From the NCBI GenBank assembly GCA_002722315.1, contig PBLG01000047.1, positions 99,591-163,590 on the forward strand: a stretch of DNA of 64,000 nucleotides, read 5' to 3'. Positions 16,730 to 25,569 of the stretch are shown piece by piece. Every line of letters starts with the position of its first letter. The first letter of the stretch is position 1. This DNA is from Lysobacterales bacterium (GTDB lineage Bacteria; Pseudomonadota; Gammaproteobacteria; Xanthomonadales; Wenzhouxiangellaceae). Under the pieces are notes generated by a model, which saw only the letters and a program-made list of their open reading frames with translations, was not told where the DNA came from and did no database searches. Both the position numbers and the translations under genes were made by a program.

Positions 16730-17851
16730 ATGCATAAAATCGTACGAGTCGCATTCCTGCTTGCCGCAATTCAGCTTGCCGTCCTGGTTGCATTTGCGCC
16801 CCAGGCCAAGGCCGCAGACCGGGAGGTCGACACAATGGATACCGAAACCGCCGAAAGATTCGCCCGGTTGGCGCTTGACTGCATCGAGCGCGAATATCCG
16901 AACCTGATCCATCACGTCATGACCGGCGACGACGACGTCGGGCCGCCGCGCGAGCTCACACCCGCCTTCTACGGTTGTTACGACTGGCACTCGGCGGTGC
17001 ACGGCCACTGGCTGCTGACCCGGCTGGCACGCCGGTATCCGGAAACCGACTTCGGCGGGACCGCGATCGAGGCGCTGGGACGCAATCTCACGCACGAGCA
17101 CCTGCTGACCGAGGCTGCCTACATGGCCGATCCGGCGCGGGACGGTTTCGAGCGGCCCTACGGTCTTGCCTGGCTGCTGCAGCTGATCGCGGAACTGGAC
17201 GAATGGGGCGAACCGCCTGCCGACCAGTGGCGCGAATGGCTGGTGCCGCTGGAATCGATCGCGGTGCAGCGGCTGTCCGAATGGATTCCCAAGCTGGCCT
17301 ATCCGATCCGGATCGGCGAGCACGACCAGACGGCGTTCGCCTTCGGCCTGGCCTGGGACTACGCCGAACAAGTCGGCAATTCCGAGTTCCGACAGCTGCT
17401 GGCCGATGCCGGCCGGCGCTTCTACGCGGAAGATCGCATATGTCCGCTGGCGTACGAACCGTCCGGACACGACTTCCTGTCGCCGTGCCTGGCCGAAGCG
17501 GACTTCCTGCGAAGAGTCCTCGACAGCGACCGCTTCGCCGAGTGGCTGAGCGGATTCCTGCCGGACATCGGCGAACCCGACTGGTTGCCGGTCGCGCGCG
17601 TGACCGATCGCAGCGACGGCAAGCTGGCCCACCTCGACGGCCTTAACCTCAGCCGTGCCTGGATGCTGGAGGGTATCGCCTCGGGCCTGCCCGCCGACGA
17701 CGCCAGGCGCACACCGCTTCTCGAAACCGCAGCACGGCACGCCGAAGCCGGGCTGGCCGGGGTCAGCGACGCGCACTACGAGGGTGGCCACTGGCTGGCC
17801 AGTTTCGCCATTTACCTGGAGACCCGAAGAGGTATCGCCGCGGGGGACTGA
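16730..17851 (+). CDS. DUF2891 family secreted protein
   Basis: 373 residues. A signal peptide (AAIQLAVLVAFAPQAKA) is followed by a helical, Trp-rich domain with conserved FYGCYDWHSAVHGHWLL, AFGLAWDYA and SGHDFLSPCLAEADFLRR. These match DUF2891, whose fold is thought to be an alpha/alpha toroid like some glycan enzymes; no activity is established. The gene starts 50 bases after cdd and may be read through from that operon. Confidence 0.85.
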   Translation: MHKIVRVAFLLAAIQLAVLVAFAPQAKAADREVDTMDTETAERFARLALDCIEREYPNLIHHVMTGDDDVGPPRELTPAFYGCYDWHSAVHGHWLLTRLARRYPETDFGGTAIEALGRNLTHEHLLTEAAYMADPARDGFERPYGLAWLLQLIAELDEWGEPPADQWREWLVPLESIAVQRLSEWIPKLAYPIRIGEHDQTAFAFGLAWDYAEQVGNSEFRQLLADAGRRFYAEDRICPLAYEPSGHDFLSPCLAEADFLRRVLDSDRFAEWLSGFLPDIGEPDWLPVARVTDRSDGKLAHLDGLNLSRAWMLEGIASGLPADDARRTPLLETAARHAEAGLAGVSDAHYEGGHWLASFAIYLETRRGIAAGD

Positions 17852-17962
17852 ACGACCGCGCGCGTCGACCCGCCCGATGCGCGGGGACGAAAGTGTCCGG
17901 ATTTGCTCACGCCATGCGTAGTCAGGCGCTGAGCGTCGAACATATTTCAAAAGGCTTCTCCG

Positions 17963-18955
17963 ATGAACCAGGAACGACTCCGCAAACCCGGGTTCGGCGA
18001 ACGACTTCGCCAGCTCGGCTACCTGTTCAAGCACACCTTCACGCTGGTCGGTCGCGACCCCGGCATCGTCCGGCCGCTGGCCCGGATGAGCATCTATGGC
18101 GCTGTGACGACAAGCGTCTTCTTCTGCGCGCTGCTGGCCTTCGGTCTCGATGCAGACGGCACCGGGATCGCGCTCTTGCTGGCAGCAATCGGGCTATTCA
18201 TCTACAAGTTCTTCTATTACAACCGCCAGGAGCTTCGCCAGAGCTGGCTGGCCGCCGAAACCCTTCAGGGCCGCAAACGCTCCGCGGCCGAAGCCGCCGC
18301 TCGGGTCGACGAACTCGCCTGGACGGCTCGAAAGCTCGCGCTGATCGACATGCTGGTCGCGCGCCTGGCGCAGCTGGCGCGCGGCGAAAAAGCCGGCTTC
18401 CTGGTGCGCATCGTCGCCGGCGCACTGGTCGAAGTCTGGGACCTGGTCAACCACTACCTGCTGCCGGCCGCCGCGGTCGACGGGCTCGGCATTCGAGACG
18501 GCGTGGCGCGCATGCACAAGCTTCGCGACAACGTGCCGGAGACCCTGGCCGGGGTATTCGGCATCGACATCGCCGCGCGCGCGGTCGGCGCGATCATGGG
18601 GCCGGTCTACCTGTTGCTGGTGGTCGGCTCGGGCGCGCTGGGGCTCTGGATAGGCAACGACCTGCCGGCGTTTCACGTCGGCGGGATGGCCGACCTGCTC
18701 GGCCGGACCGGCATCGACGTCGATGCCGAGAGCCTCTACTTCGCGTGGCTTCCCACGCTGATTGCGCTGTGGATCGGCAAGCTGGGCAGCGTCGTGCTCG
18801 AACGCACCACCACCACGGTCAAGGTCATCTACTTCACCGTCTTCTACATGCGCATCACGCACGGAGACGCGATCATCGATGAAATTCGCGGCGAACTCGA
18901 CAGTTACCTGCGGATGGAAGCTGACGACGTGGAACCGGTGGCGTCGCCGGCCTGA
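17963..18955 (+). CDS. membrane protein of unknown function
   Basis: 330 residues, not recognised. Predicted membrane helices lie near 42-62 (AVTTSVFFCALLAFGL), 66-82 (IALLLAAIGLFIYKFFYY), about 209-228 (IMGPVYLLLVVGSGALGLWI) and about 265-285. Between helices 2 and 3 is a basic helical region. GAGGCTT-like context (AAAGGCTTCTCCG) lies before the ATG. It converges on the K+ channel gene (stop to stop 15 bases), giving only a hint of a link with the potassium block. Confidence 0.75.
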   Translation: MNQERLRKPGFGERLRQLGYLFKHTFTLVGRDPGIVRPLARMSIYGAVTTSVFFCALLAFGLDADGTGIALLLAAIGLFIYKFFYYNRQELRQSWLAAETLQGRKRSAAEAAARVDELAWTARKLALIDMLVARLAQLARGEKAGFLVRIVAGALVEVWDLVNHYLLPAAAVDGLGIRDGVARMHKLRDNVPETLAGVFGIDIAARAVGAIMGPVYLLLVVGSGALGLWIGNDLPAFHVGGMADLLGRTGIDVDAESLYFAWLPTLIALWIGKLGSVVLERTTTTVKVIYFTVFYMRITHGDAIIDEIRGELDSYLRMEADDVEPVASPA

Positions 18956-18970
18956 TCAGCGGAGCAGGCG

Positions 18971-20680
18971 TCAGGAGGCTCGCTCGGACGAGACCGCCTT
19001 TTGCCGCCAGACCCAGCCGTTGCGGCGATCTTCGCCGACCAGCAGGTATTCCAGTATCCGGTCGTTTTCCAGCGCGGCACGCACCCTTCGCGCCGCACGG
19101 TTTCGACCGGCCAGCAGAATGCGATCGCCCAACTCGAGCGCGACATCGTCGCCGGGGCAGAGAATGTCTTCTTCGTCGCGGCGCAGCAGGACCACTTCCA
19201 GCGGGAGCCGCGCATCTCGCTGACGGGGGTTTCTCAGCAGGGTCGAGACCGGCACCTCGACGCCGGCTTCGATCGCGCGCGCGATTGCCGGCGCGCGCCT
19301 GGCGCTGATCCGGCCGCCCGAAAACTCCGGGGAATCGTCGGACTGATGCTTCAACAACCTGGCCAGCAGGTCACGGGCAAAATCGTTGTCGCGCTCCAGC
19401 AGCGACGAAAGAAAGGGCTCGACCAGCGAGGAGCTTACGCGGCAAAGCATGTAGCCGGCGATGACCTGGCTTGGCTGGCCGACGAAGTCCGGCTCGGCGG
19501 CGCGAAACAGCGCGTGGGTCGAATAGCCGTTTTCCAGCGTGGCAAGGAACAGGTCCGGGTTGAGATGCCGGGCGGTGATCAGGATCGACAGGTTGTCGGC
19601 GTCGTCGCTGGTCGCGGCCACGATGCCGACCGCGGATTCGACGCGCGCTTCGGTCAGCGTCTCGGCCTCGGTGCCGCGCCCGGCAACCGTGCCGTCCGGT
19701 CGGCCGGGGCCTTCGGGATTGGGGTCGACCACGGTGACGGTCATGCCCTGGCGCTCGAGCAATTCGGCGACGGCGCGTCCGACCTGGGTGAACCCGCAAA
19801 CGATCCAGTTGCCCACAGGCACCTCGCGCGGCGGTACCAGTCGCGCCCCCGGGCCGGACGAAATCCAGTGATAAAGCCTGAACAGGTCCGGTCGGGTGAT
19901 CGCGAGCTCCATTCGGCGGACATACTCCTCGACCGGGTTGACGACGTAATCGGTTTCGAACGAACGCATGTTCTCGGTCGCCGATTCGGAGTGTGCGCGG
20001 GCGTGCACCACGACGCTGTGGTTGAGCAGCTTGGCGCTGATCGCGACCTTGAGGTTGGTCTTGTCACTGCCGGTCACCGCGATCACGCCGGCGCACCACC
20101 GGTTGCGCAGACCGGCCTCGACCAGGTTGTCGGGCTTTTGCGCATCCATGCCGAACGACGTCACCGACGCGCCGAGATCCTCGACCTCGAGCGTCTCGAT
20201 CTTTTCGCGGTTCTTGTCGACGACGACCACCGGGTGGCCGCGCGATGTCAGCGCGCCGACCATGATCCGGCCAGTGTCACCATAGCCGCATACCAGGTAA
20301 AAAGGCTGGTTCATCGCGCGCACACCCCGCGACTGCCGCGCACGCCTGAGCGCACTGCGATAGATGGGATCCTGCATCAGCGAAATGATCGATCCGATCG
20401 AGAACAGCCAGGCGATCACGGTCAGGTAGATGCTGACCATGGTCCACATGCGCTGCGCCGGCGTGAACTCGTAGGGCACCTCGCCGAACCCGATGGTACT
20501 GCCGGTATAGCTGACCACGTAGAACGCCTCCAGCATGCTCATGCGCCAGGGGTTGCCCTCGTCGTCGACGCCGGGCATCAGCGTGAATCCGAGCGTGGCT
20601 ATTGCATAGGCCGAGATCAGCACGATCAGAGGCACGCGCATGCGCCGGAAGAACAGGAACAGCAATGACTCGGTCTTCAT
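18971..20680 (-). CDS. two-RCK potassium channel protein (TrkA-N/TrkA-C domains)
   Basis: 569 residues. Two membrane helices (about 15-34 and 83-102) flank a pore loop with the filter TGSTIGFGEV, a variant of TVGYGD. Two regulator-of-K+-conductance units follow: the first with VCGYGDTGRIMVGAL near residue 130, the second with VCGFTQVGRAVAELL near 290, then a TrkA-C-like end. It should pass K+ under control of a bound nucleotide or ion. Two RCK units in one chain resemble calcium- or nucleotide-gated prokaryotic channels. It lies 16 bases after the DUF6394 gene in the same unit. Confidence 0.9.
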   Translation of the reverse strand: MKTESLLFLFFRRMRVPLIVLISAYAIATLGFTLMPGVDDEGNPWRMSMLEAFYVVSYTGSTIGFGEVPYEFTPAQRMWTMVSIYLTVIAWLFSIGSIISLMQDPIYRSALRRARQSRGVRAMNQPFYLVCGYGDTGRIMVGALTSRGHPVVVVDKNREKIETLEVEDLGASVTSFGMDAQKPDNLVEAGLRNRWCAGVIAVTGSDKTNLKVAISAKLLNHSVVVHARAHSESATENMRSFETDYVVNPVEEYVRRMELAITRPDLFRLYHWISSGPGARLVPPREVPVGNWIVCGFTQVGRAVAELLERQGMTVTVVDPNPEGPGRPDGTVAGRGTEAETLTEARVESAVGIVAATSDDADNLSILITARHLNPDLFLATLENGYSTHALFRAAEPDFVGQPSQVIAGYMLCRVSSSLVEPFLSSLLERDNDFARDLLARLLKHQSDDSPEFSGGRISARRAPAIARAIEAGVEVPVSTLLRNPRQRDARLPLEVVLLRRDEEDILCPGDDVALELGDRILLAGRNRAARRVRAALENDRILEYLLVGEDRRNGWVWRQKAVSSERAS

Positions 20681-20696
20681 CCCGGCAGCCCGTGGC

Positions 20697-21080
20697 TCAG
20701 CGGCTCAGCCCGGCGGTTTCCAGGGTGAGCAGCACGACCGACAGGAGGTTGGCCAGAAGCGCCCCGCCGGAAAGCGAAACGATGCTCGCCATCACCACCG
20801 GGGTCAGCCCGACTTCGGTTACATGGACGGCTACGGCCCAGACCAGGGCGGCGGCGATCAGCTGAAGATCGACGACCAGGCTGGACGCGAGCAGCACCGC
20901 ACCCAAGTGCGATCGCTCGCCGAATTTCAGCACCGTGGCGATCAATCCCACCACCAGCGCGGCGAATAGTTCATACACGTTGTGATGATCGGGATTGTCG
21001 ATATCGCCGAGGAAAAAACCGAAATTCAGCGTCAGCGCCAACAGAACGAAGAAGCCGAAAACCACCTTGCCCATGTTCAT
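20697..21080 (-). CDS. DUF6394 family small membrane protein
   Basis: 127 residues with four likely membrane helices and a conserved start (MNMGKVVFGFFVLLALTLNF), then HHNVYELFAALVVGLIATVL and VVDLQLIAAALVWA. I recognise it as DUF6394, which I recall beside potassium-channel genes in marine gammaproteobacteria; that link is from memory. It is the first gene of a two-gene unit with the channel and is divergent from ktrA. Role unknown, possibly a channel accessory. Confidence 0.8.
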   Translation of the reverse strand: MNMGKVVFGFFVLLALTLNFGFFLGDIDNPDHHNVYELFAALVVGLIATVLKFGERSHLGAVLLASSLVVDLQLIAAALVWAVAVHVTEVGLTPVVMASIVSLSGGALLANLLSVVLLTLETAGLSR

Positions 21081-21265
21081 GACGGGAATTCCCAGAAGTC
21101 GTTTGAACCATTATGCCTCAAGCCGTCTGGTGCCGAAATCCGGCGGGGAATGCAACCAGACGCATCATGCTGACGTCGTCCTGGCTCATGCATGCCGGGG
21201 ATCAGTTAACATCGAGCCAGGCGCTCGACCGAGGGTCGATCGCAAACGATCAGAGGAGGCCGTTC

Positions 21266-21928
21266 ATGAGCGGCAAGAAACGCAATTTCGTGGTCATCGG
21301 GCTCGGCATGTTCGGCCGCACCATCGCCACCCAGCTGGTGAGCTTCGGCAACCACGTGCTGGGCATAGACAGCGACGAAGTGCGCGTCAACGACGTCATA
21401 GACGAAATCTCCGAGGCCGTGATCGCCGACGTCAGGGACGACGAGTCCCTTCGCGAGGCCGGGGTCGATCAGTACGACGTCGCCGTGATCGCGATCGGCG
21501 ACGATCTCGAATCGAATGTGCTTTGCACCATGAACGTCAAGCTGCTGGGCGTGGAAACGATCTGGGCCAAGGCAATGAATCCCACCCACCACAGGATCCT
21601 GGATCGTCTCGGCGCCGACCGCGTGATCCATCCTGAAGAGGAAATCGGCCAGCACGTGGCCCAGATGTTGCACAACCCGCTGGTGCGCGACTATCTGAGC
21701 CTGGGCGACGGCAACTACCTGGTCGATCTGTCCATACCGGAGACGTTCGAAGGCAAGCGCCTGGAAGAACTGAAACTCGCCGACCACGAGGACATCCGGG
21801 TCGTGGGCATCATGCGCGGCAGCGAATACATTGCCGGTCAGGACGACGAAACCCTTCTGGAAGTCGACGACAAGCTGTTGCTGCTGGGCCGACGCGATCC
21901 GCTGAGAGACTTCAGCGACAGCCTGTAG
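21266..21928 (+). CDS. ktrA: KtrA-type potassium uptake regulatory subunit
   Basis: 220 residues from ATG 21266 with AGAGGAGG about 5-10 bases upstream. One RCK unit: the nucleotide-binding Rossmann fold (VVIGLGMFGRTIATQL, acidic end in LGIDSDE) occupies about 1-130, and a TrkA-C domain about 135-220. A single RCK unit, not two, matches KtrA rather than TrkA. It forms an octameric cytoplasmic ring gating KtrB. ktrB follows after 7 bases. Confidence 0.9.
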   Translation: MSGKKRNFVVIGLGMFGRTIATQLVSFGNHVLGIDSDEVRVNDVIDEISEAVIADVRDDESLREAGVDQYDVAVIAIGDDLESNVLCTMNVKLLGVETIWAKAMNPTHHRILDRLGADRVIHPEEEIGQHVAQMLHNPLVRDYLSLGDGNYLVDLSIPETFEGKRLEELKLADHEDIRVVGIMRGSEYIAGQDDETLLEVDDKLLLLGRRDPLRDFSDSL

Positions 21929-21935
21929 GCAATCC

Positions 21936-23282
21936 ATGAGCCCCGGGCTGCTATCCGTGTTCGGCCGCCGCGCGATCAACATCCCGCCGTCGGGTGTTCT
22001 GATGCTGACCTACCTGCTGCTGATTGCCGTCGGCACGATGCTGCTGATGCTGCCGGCCGCGACTCACGGCGGGATCAGCTGGTCGGATGCGGTCTTCACC
22101 GCGACTTCGGCCGTGACCGTAACCGGGCTCGTGGTGGTGGAAACCGGCGGCGATTTCACGCTGCTGGGCCAGGCCCTGATCCTGCTGCTGATCCAGCTTG
22201 GCGGCCTGGGCATCGTGACATTCGCGGTGCTCATTCTCTCAATGCTCGGCCTGCCGGTCGGGCTCTCGCAGCGCATCTACCTGCGCAACGAACTGAACCA
22301 GACTTCGATGTCGGACCTGCTTCGAATGGCGCTGGTGATCCTGCGCGTGGTGATTCTGTTCGAACTGGCCGGCATGGCCGCGCTGGCGTTCGTGTTCGTG
22401 CCGGAATTCGGCTGGCTCGAGGGCCTCTGGCAGTCGCTCTTCCATTCGGTTTCGGCATTCAACAATGCAGGGTTCGGACTGTTTCCGGACAGCTTCGTCC
22501 GCTGGGGCGGCCATCCCGTGATCAATATCGTCGTGCCGCTGCTGATAGTGGTCGGCGGCATCGGTTTCAGCGTGCTCACCGATCTCTACCACCACCGAAC
22601 CTGGCGGAAATTCTCGCTACACACCCGCCTGATGCTTGTCGGCAGCGCGGCGCTGGCCGCCTGGTCGATCGCGACGTTTGCCCTGCTCGAATGGAACAAC
22701 CCGGAAACGCTGGGTCAATTCGCGGCCACCACGGACAGGTTCATGGCCAGCGTCTTTCAGGCCCTGACCACCCGCACCGCCGGATTCAATACTGTCGACA
22801 TGGCCGACCTGGAAGACAGCTCCACGCTCATGTTCATCCTGCTGATGTTCATCGGCGGCGGCAGCGCCTCGACCGCCGGCGGCATCAAGGTCACGACGTT
22901 CCTGGTGATGCTGCTGGCCACGGCGGCGTTCCTGCGGCGACGGTCCGACCCGGTGGCGTTTCACCGCAGTCTGGGTCACGCCGAGATCATGAAAGTCCTT
23001 GCGCTGGTGTCGCTGTCGGCGTTCGCCGTGACCGCCGCGACGTTCCTGTTGTCGCTGACCAACGACCTCGATTTCCTCGACCTGCTGTTCGAAGCCGTTT
23101 CCGCGTTCGGCACCGTGGGCCTGTCGCGCGGCATCACCGATGAACTGAACCAGGCAGGGCGCGCGGTCATCGTGATCCTGATGTTCATCGGGCGCGTCGG
23201 ACCGCTGGCGCTGGGACTTTTCATGGCGACACGGGTTCCGCCCAGCGTTCGCTATCCTGCCGGCCGCATATTCCTGGGTTGA
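21936..23282 (+). CDS. ktrB: KtrB/TrkH-type potassium transporter
   Basis: 448 residues, the KtrB size. Four pore loops, each with the filter Gly, are visible: [37 protein letters not shown] and EAVSAFGTVGLSRG. They fit the fourfold M1-P-M2 architecture. With KtrA it takes up K+, usually Na+-dependent in KtrAB systems, which fits the Na+/H+ antiporter elsewhere in the window. It ends 46 bases before the convergent receptor gene. Confidence 0.93.
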   Translation: MSPGLLSVFGRRAINIPPSGVLMLTYLLLIAVGTMLLMLPAATHGGISWSDAVFTATSAVTVTGLVVVETGGDFTLLGQALILLLIQLGGLGIVTFAVLILSMLGLPVGLSQRIYLRNELNQTSMSDLLRMALVILRVVILFELAGMAALAFVFVPEFGWLEGLWQSLFHSVSAFNNAGFGLFPDSFVRWGGHPVINIVVPLLIVVGGIGFSVLTDLYHHRTWRKFSLHTRLMLVGSAALAAWSIATFALLEWNNPETLGQFAATTDRFMASVFQALTTRTAGFNTVDMADLEDSSTLMFILLMFIGGGSASTAGGIKVTTFLVMLLATAAFLRRRSDPVAFHRSLGHAEIMKVLALVSLSAFAVTAATFLLSLTNDLDFLDLLFEAVSAFGTVGLSRGITDELNQAGRAVIVILMFIGRVGPLALGLFMATRVPPSVRYPAGRIFLG

Positions 23283-23328
23283 AACCGGCCCGGCGGCGTT
23301 GCCCGCCCTCGCACGGTCGCGCGGAGGT

Positions 23329-25437
23329 TCACCGACGCCAACGGGCCTCCAGGCCGAGGTGGAAGGTCGTGCCCGGTGCCGGTTCGAAATATCGGCCGCC
23401 GAACGCGTTGACCCGGACATTGTCGATGTAGCGCTCGTCGAACAGGTTGCCGATGCCGGCCGACAGGTCCAGGTCCAGGCGACCGGCAGAGAAGTTTCGA
23501 CCGACGTGGGCGTCGACCACCACGTAGTCCGGGCCGGCCGCGGTATTGGCGTTGTCGGCGATGACCTCGCTGGCCGCACGCAGGTCGACGCCGGCGTAGA
23601 AGCCCGCCGACCCGCTCCAGTCCAGCGCGCCGAACGCATAGTGACGCGGCACGCCCGGCAGGCGGTTGCCGCTGAAGTCGCCGTCCGGCGTGACGAAACG
23701 GTCGAATTCGAAATCCGAATACGTGTAGCCGCCGCGCAGACGCCAGCGTTCTCCCAGCCGCGCCGATGCCGCCAGCTCGAGGCCACTGCGCGTCGATCGG
23801 CCGGCGTTGCGGAAGAAATCGCGGCCGCTGCCGGAAAATTCCGGCACCTCGAAGCTGGTGATGGCCTTGTCGATGCGGGCCCGGAACACGCTGGCCTCGT
23901 AGCGCAGGCCGGTCCCGACCGCGCCGCGCAGGCCCAGTTCATAGCTGCGCGCCGTCTGCGGGTCCAGGGCGCGGTTGAAGCCGCCGCCGGCGCCCGGATC
24001 ATCGGGGTTGGCCAGTTCGGTGGTGGTCGGCGTCTGGAACGCCGTGCCGACGTTGGCGTAGACGCTCAGGGCGCTGTTCGCCGACCAGACCAGTCCCGCG
24101 CCGGGACTGGTCTCGCGCCAGGTCCGCCGGCCCGAATCGTCGCCGTCGGCCAGAAAGTGGTCGTCGACGTCCAGTCGTACCTCGTCGAAGCGCACACCGA
24201 GCCGAAGTGTCCAGTCCGGCGCCAGGCGCACGCGATGCTGGGCGTACAGGCCGACCGCCTCGACCTGCTCGTTCTGGTCCAGTACGCGGTCGCCGCGGAT
24301 GCCGGCCAGGTTGTCGAAGCGCAGCCTGTCGTCGTCCTGGCGCCGATAATCGAAGCCGGTGGTCAGGCGCTGCGGAATCCCGCCCCAGTCCGCATCGATT
24401 TCGTACTGGCCGTCCAGGCCGGTGAAAGTCCGGTCGAAAGCCACCTGTCCGCCGCTCTCGAACGGCAGGCGATTTTCGAAATCGCGCAGGAATCCGAAGC
24501 CGGACAGGCGGATTCGTTGCTTGACGCCACCATCGGCACCACCAGCGGCGCCGAATTCATGCTCGACGCCGGCGCCGAACCGCCACTGCTCCAGCGATTC
24601 GCCGGCGTCGAACGTCACGTTGGCCGCGCGGGCCGCCCGCGGGGACGTTCGAGCCAGTTCGGCGGTGACCGCCCCCGGATCCTGTTCGTCCGGCGTCTCG
24701 AAATAGCCCACGACGCCGGTCACGCGAGTGCGATCCGACGGCGTCCAGGCCAGGCTCGTCTGGGCACGGTACTGCCTGACCGCGGAATGGCGACGGAACC
24801 CGTCCTGGTCGAATCGGCTGGCCGAAAACCTGACCCCGAGCCGGTCGGTACCGCCGCTTAGCGACGCCCGGGTATCGACGAGTCCGTCGCTTCCGACGGT
24901 CTGGCCGACGGTTGCCTCGCCCCGGCCGTCGGGCTGCCGGGTGGTGATCAGGATCACGCCGCCGGCGGCGTTGCCGTAGAGCGCCGAGGCCGGCCCGCGA
25001 AGAATCTCGATCCGCTCGATCGCGTCGAGATCGATGCTGTCGACCTGGGATTGTCCGTCGGGCAAGGTCTGCGGGATGCCGTCGACGATGATCGCCACGC
25101 CGCGGATGCCGAAGCTGGAGCGGGCACCGAAGCCGCGCAGCGCCAGGCGCACGTCCTGGGCGGCATTGCCGGCGTTCTGGACGAAAAGCCCGGGCACCTG
25201 GTCGAGCAGCTCGACCAGGCTCGCCAGCGGCTGGCCGCGCTTGAGATCCTCGCCCTCGAGCACGGTGACCGCGGCAGACACATCGGGCAGGGTCAGCGCC
25301 GTGCGCGTTGCGGTGACCTCGATGGGTTCAAGGGGCGACTGAGCGACGACCGACCCGACCGCACACCACAATGCGGCGGCGCACCGAATCTGTCCGAGCG
25401 AGCGGCGTCCCCAGCCCGGGGCACGACGGTAGTGCAT
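23329..25437 (-). CDS. TonB-dependent receptor, PqqU/YncD-like
   Basis: 702 residues from ATG 25437, chosen because it starts a signal peptide ending VGSVVAQ; an ATG at 25512 would add 25 residues. The TonB box region (LEPIEVTATR) and plug are complete (RGFGARSSFGIRGVAIIVDG, ILRGPASALYGNAAGGVI), as is a full barrel ending in a C-terminal aromatic strand. The plug motif closely follows E. coli YncD, reported as the receptor for the cofactor PQQ. Whether this one takes PQQ or another ligand is undecided. Confidence 0.9.
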   Translation of the reverse strand: MHYRRAPGWGRRSLGQIRCAAALWCAVGSVVAQSPLEPIEVTATRTALTLPDVSAAVTVLEGEDLKRGQPLASLVELLDQVPGLFVQNAGNAAQDVRLALRGFGARSSFGIRGVAIIVDGIPQTLPDGQSQVDSIDLDAIERIEILRGPASALYGNAAGGVILITTRQPDGRGEATVGQTVGSDGLVDTRASLSGGTDRLGVRFSASRFDQDGFRRHSAVRQYRAQTSLAWTPSDRTRVTGVVGYFETPDEQDPGAVTAELARTSPRAARAANVTFDAGESLEQWRFGAGVEHEFGAAGGADGGVKQRIRLSGFGFLRDFENRLPFESGGQVAFDRTFTGLDGQYEIDADWGGIPQRLTTGFDYRRQDDDRLRFDNLAGIRGDRVLDQNEQVEAVGLYAQHRVRLAPDWTLRLGVRFDEVRLDVDDHFLADGDDSGRRTWRETSPGAGLVWSANSALSVYANVGTAFQTPTTTELANPDDPGAGGGFNRALDPQTARSYELGLRGAVGTGLRYEASVFRARIDKAITSFEVPEFSGSGRDFFRNAGRSTRSGLELAASARLGERWRLRGGYTYSDFEFDRFVTPDGDFSGNRLPGVPRHYAFGALDWSGSAGFYAGVDLRAASEVIADNANTAAGPDYVVVDAHVGRNFSAGRLDLDLSAGIGNLFDERYIDNVRVNAFGGRYFEPAPGTTFHLGLEARWRR

Positions 25438-25569
25438 ACGACATCCATCCGAGTCTTTCCACAGATCATCGCACGCCAGCGCCAAACCGGGGTCAGGGTC
25501 CGCGGCGGCCAACGGCTCGATCGTCCACCGGCTTCAACTTGAACCCCCATGCATCGAACGAAACATGAC

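Noticed and set aside
16493..18034. 513-codon minus-strand open frame
   Set aside because: Antisense to cdd, the DUF2891 gene and the next gene start; the plus-strand genes have motifs and signals.
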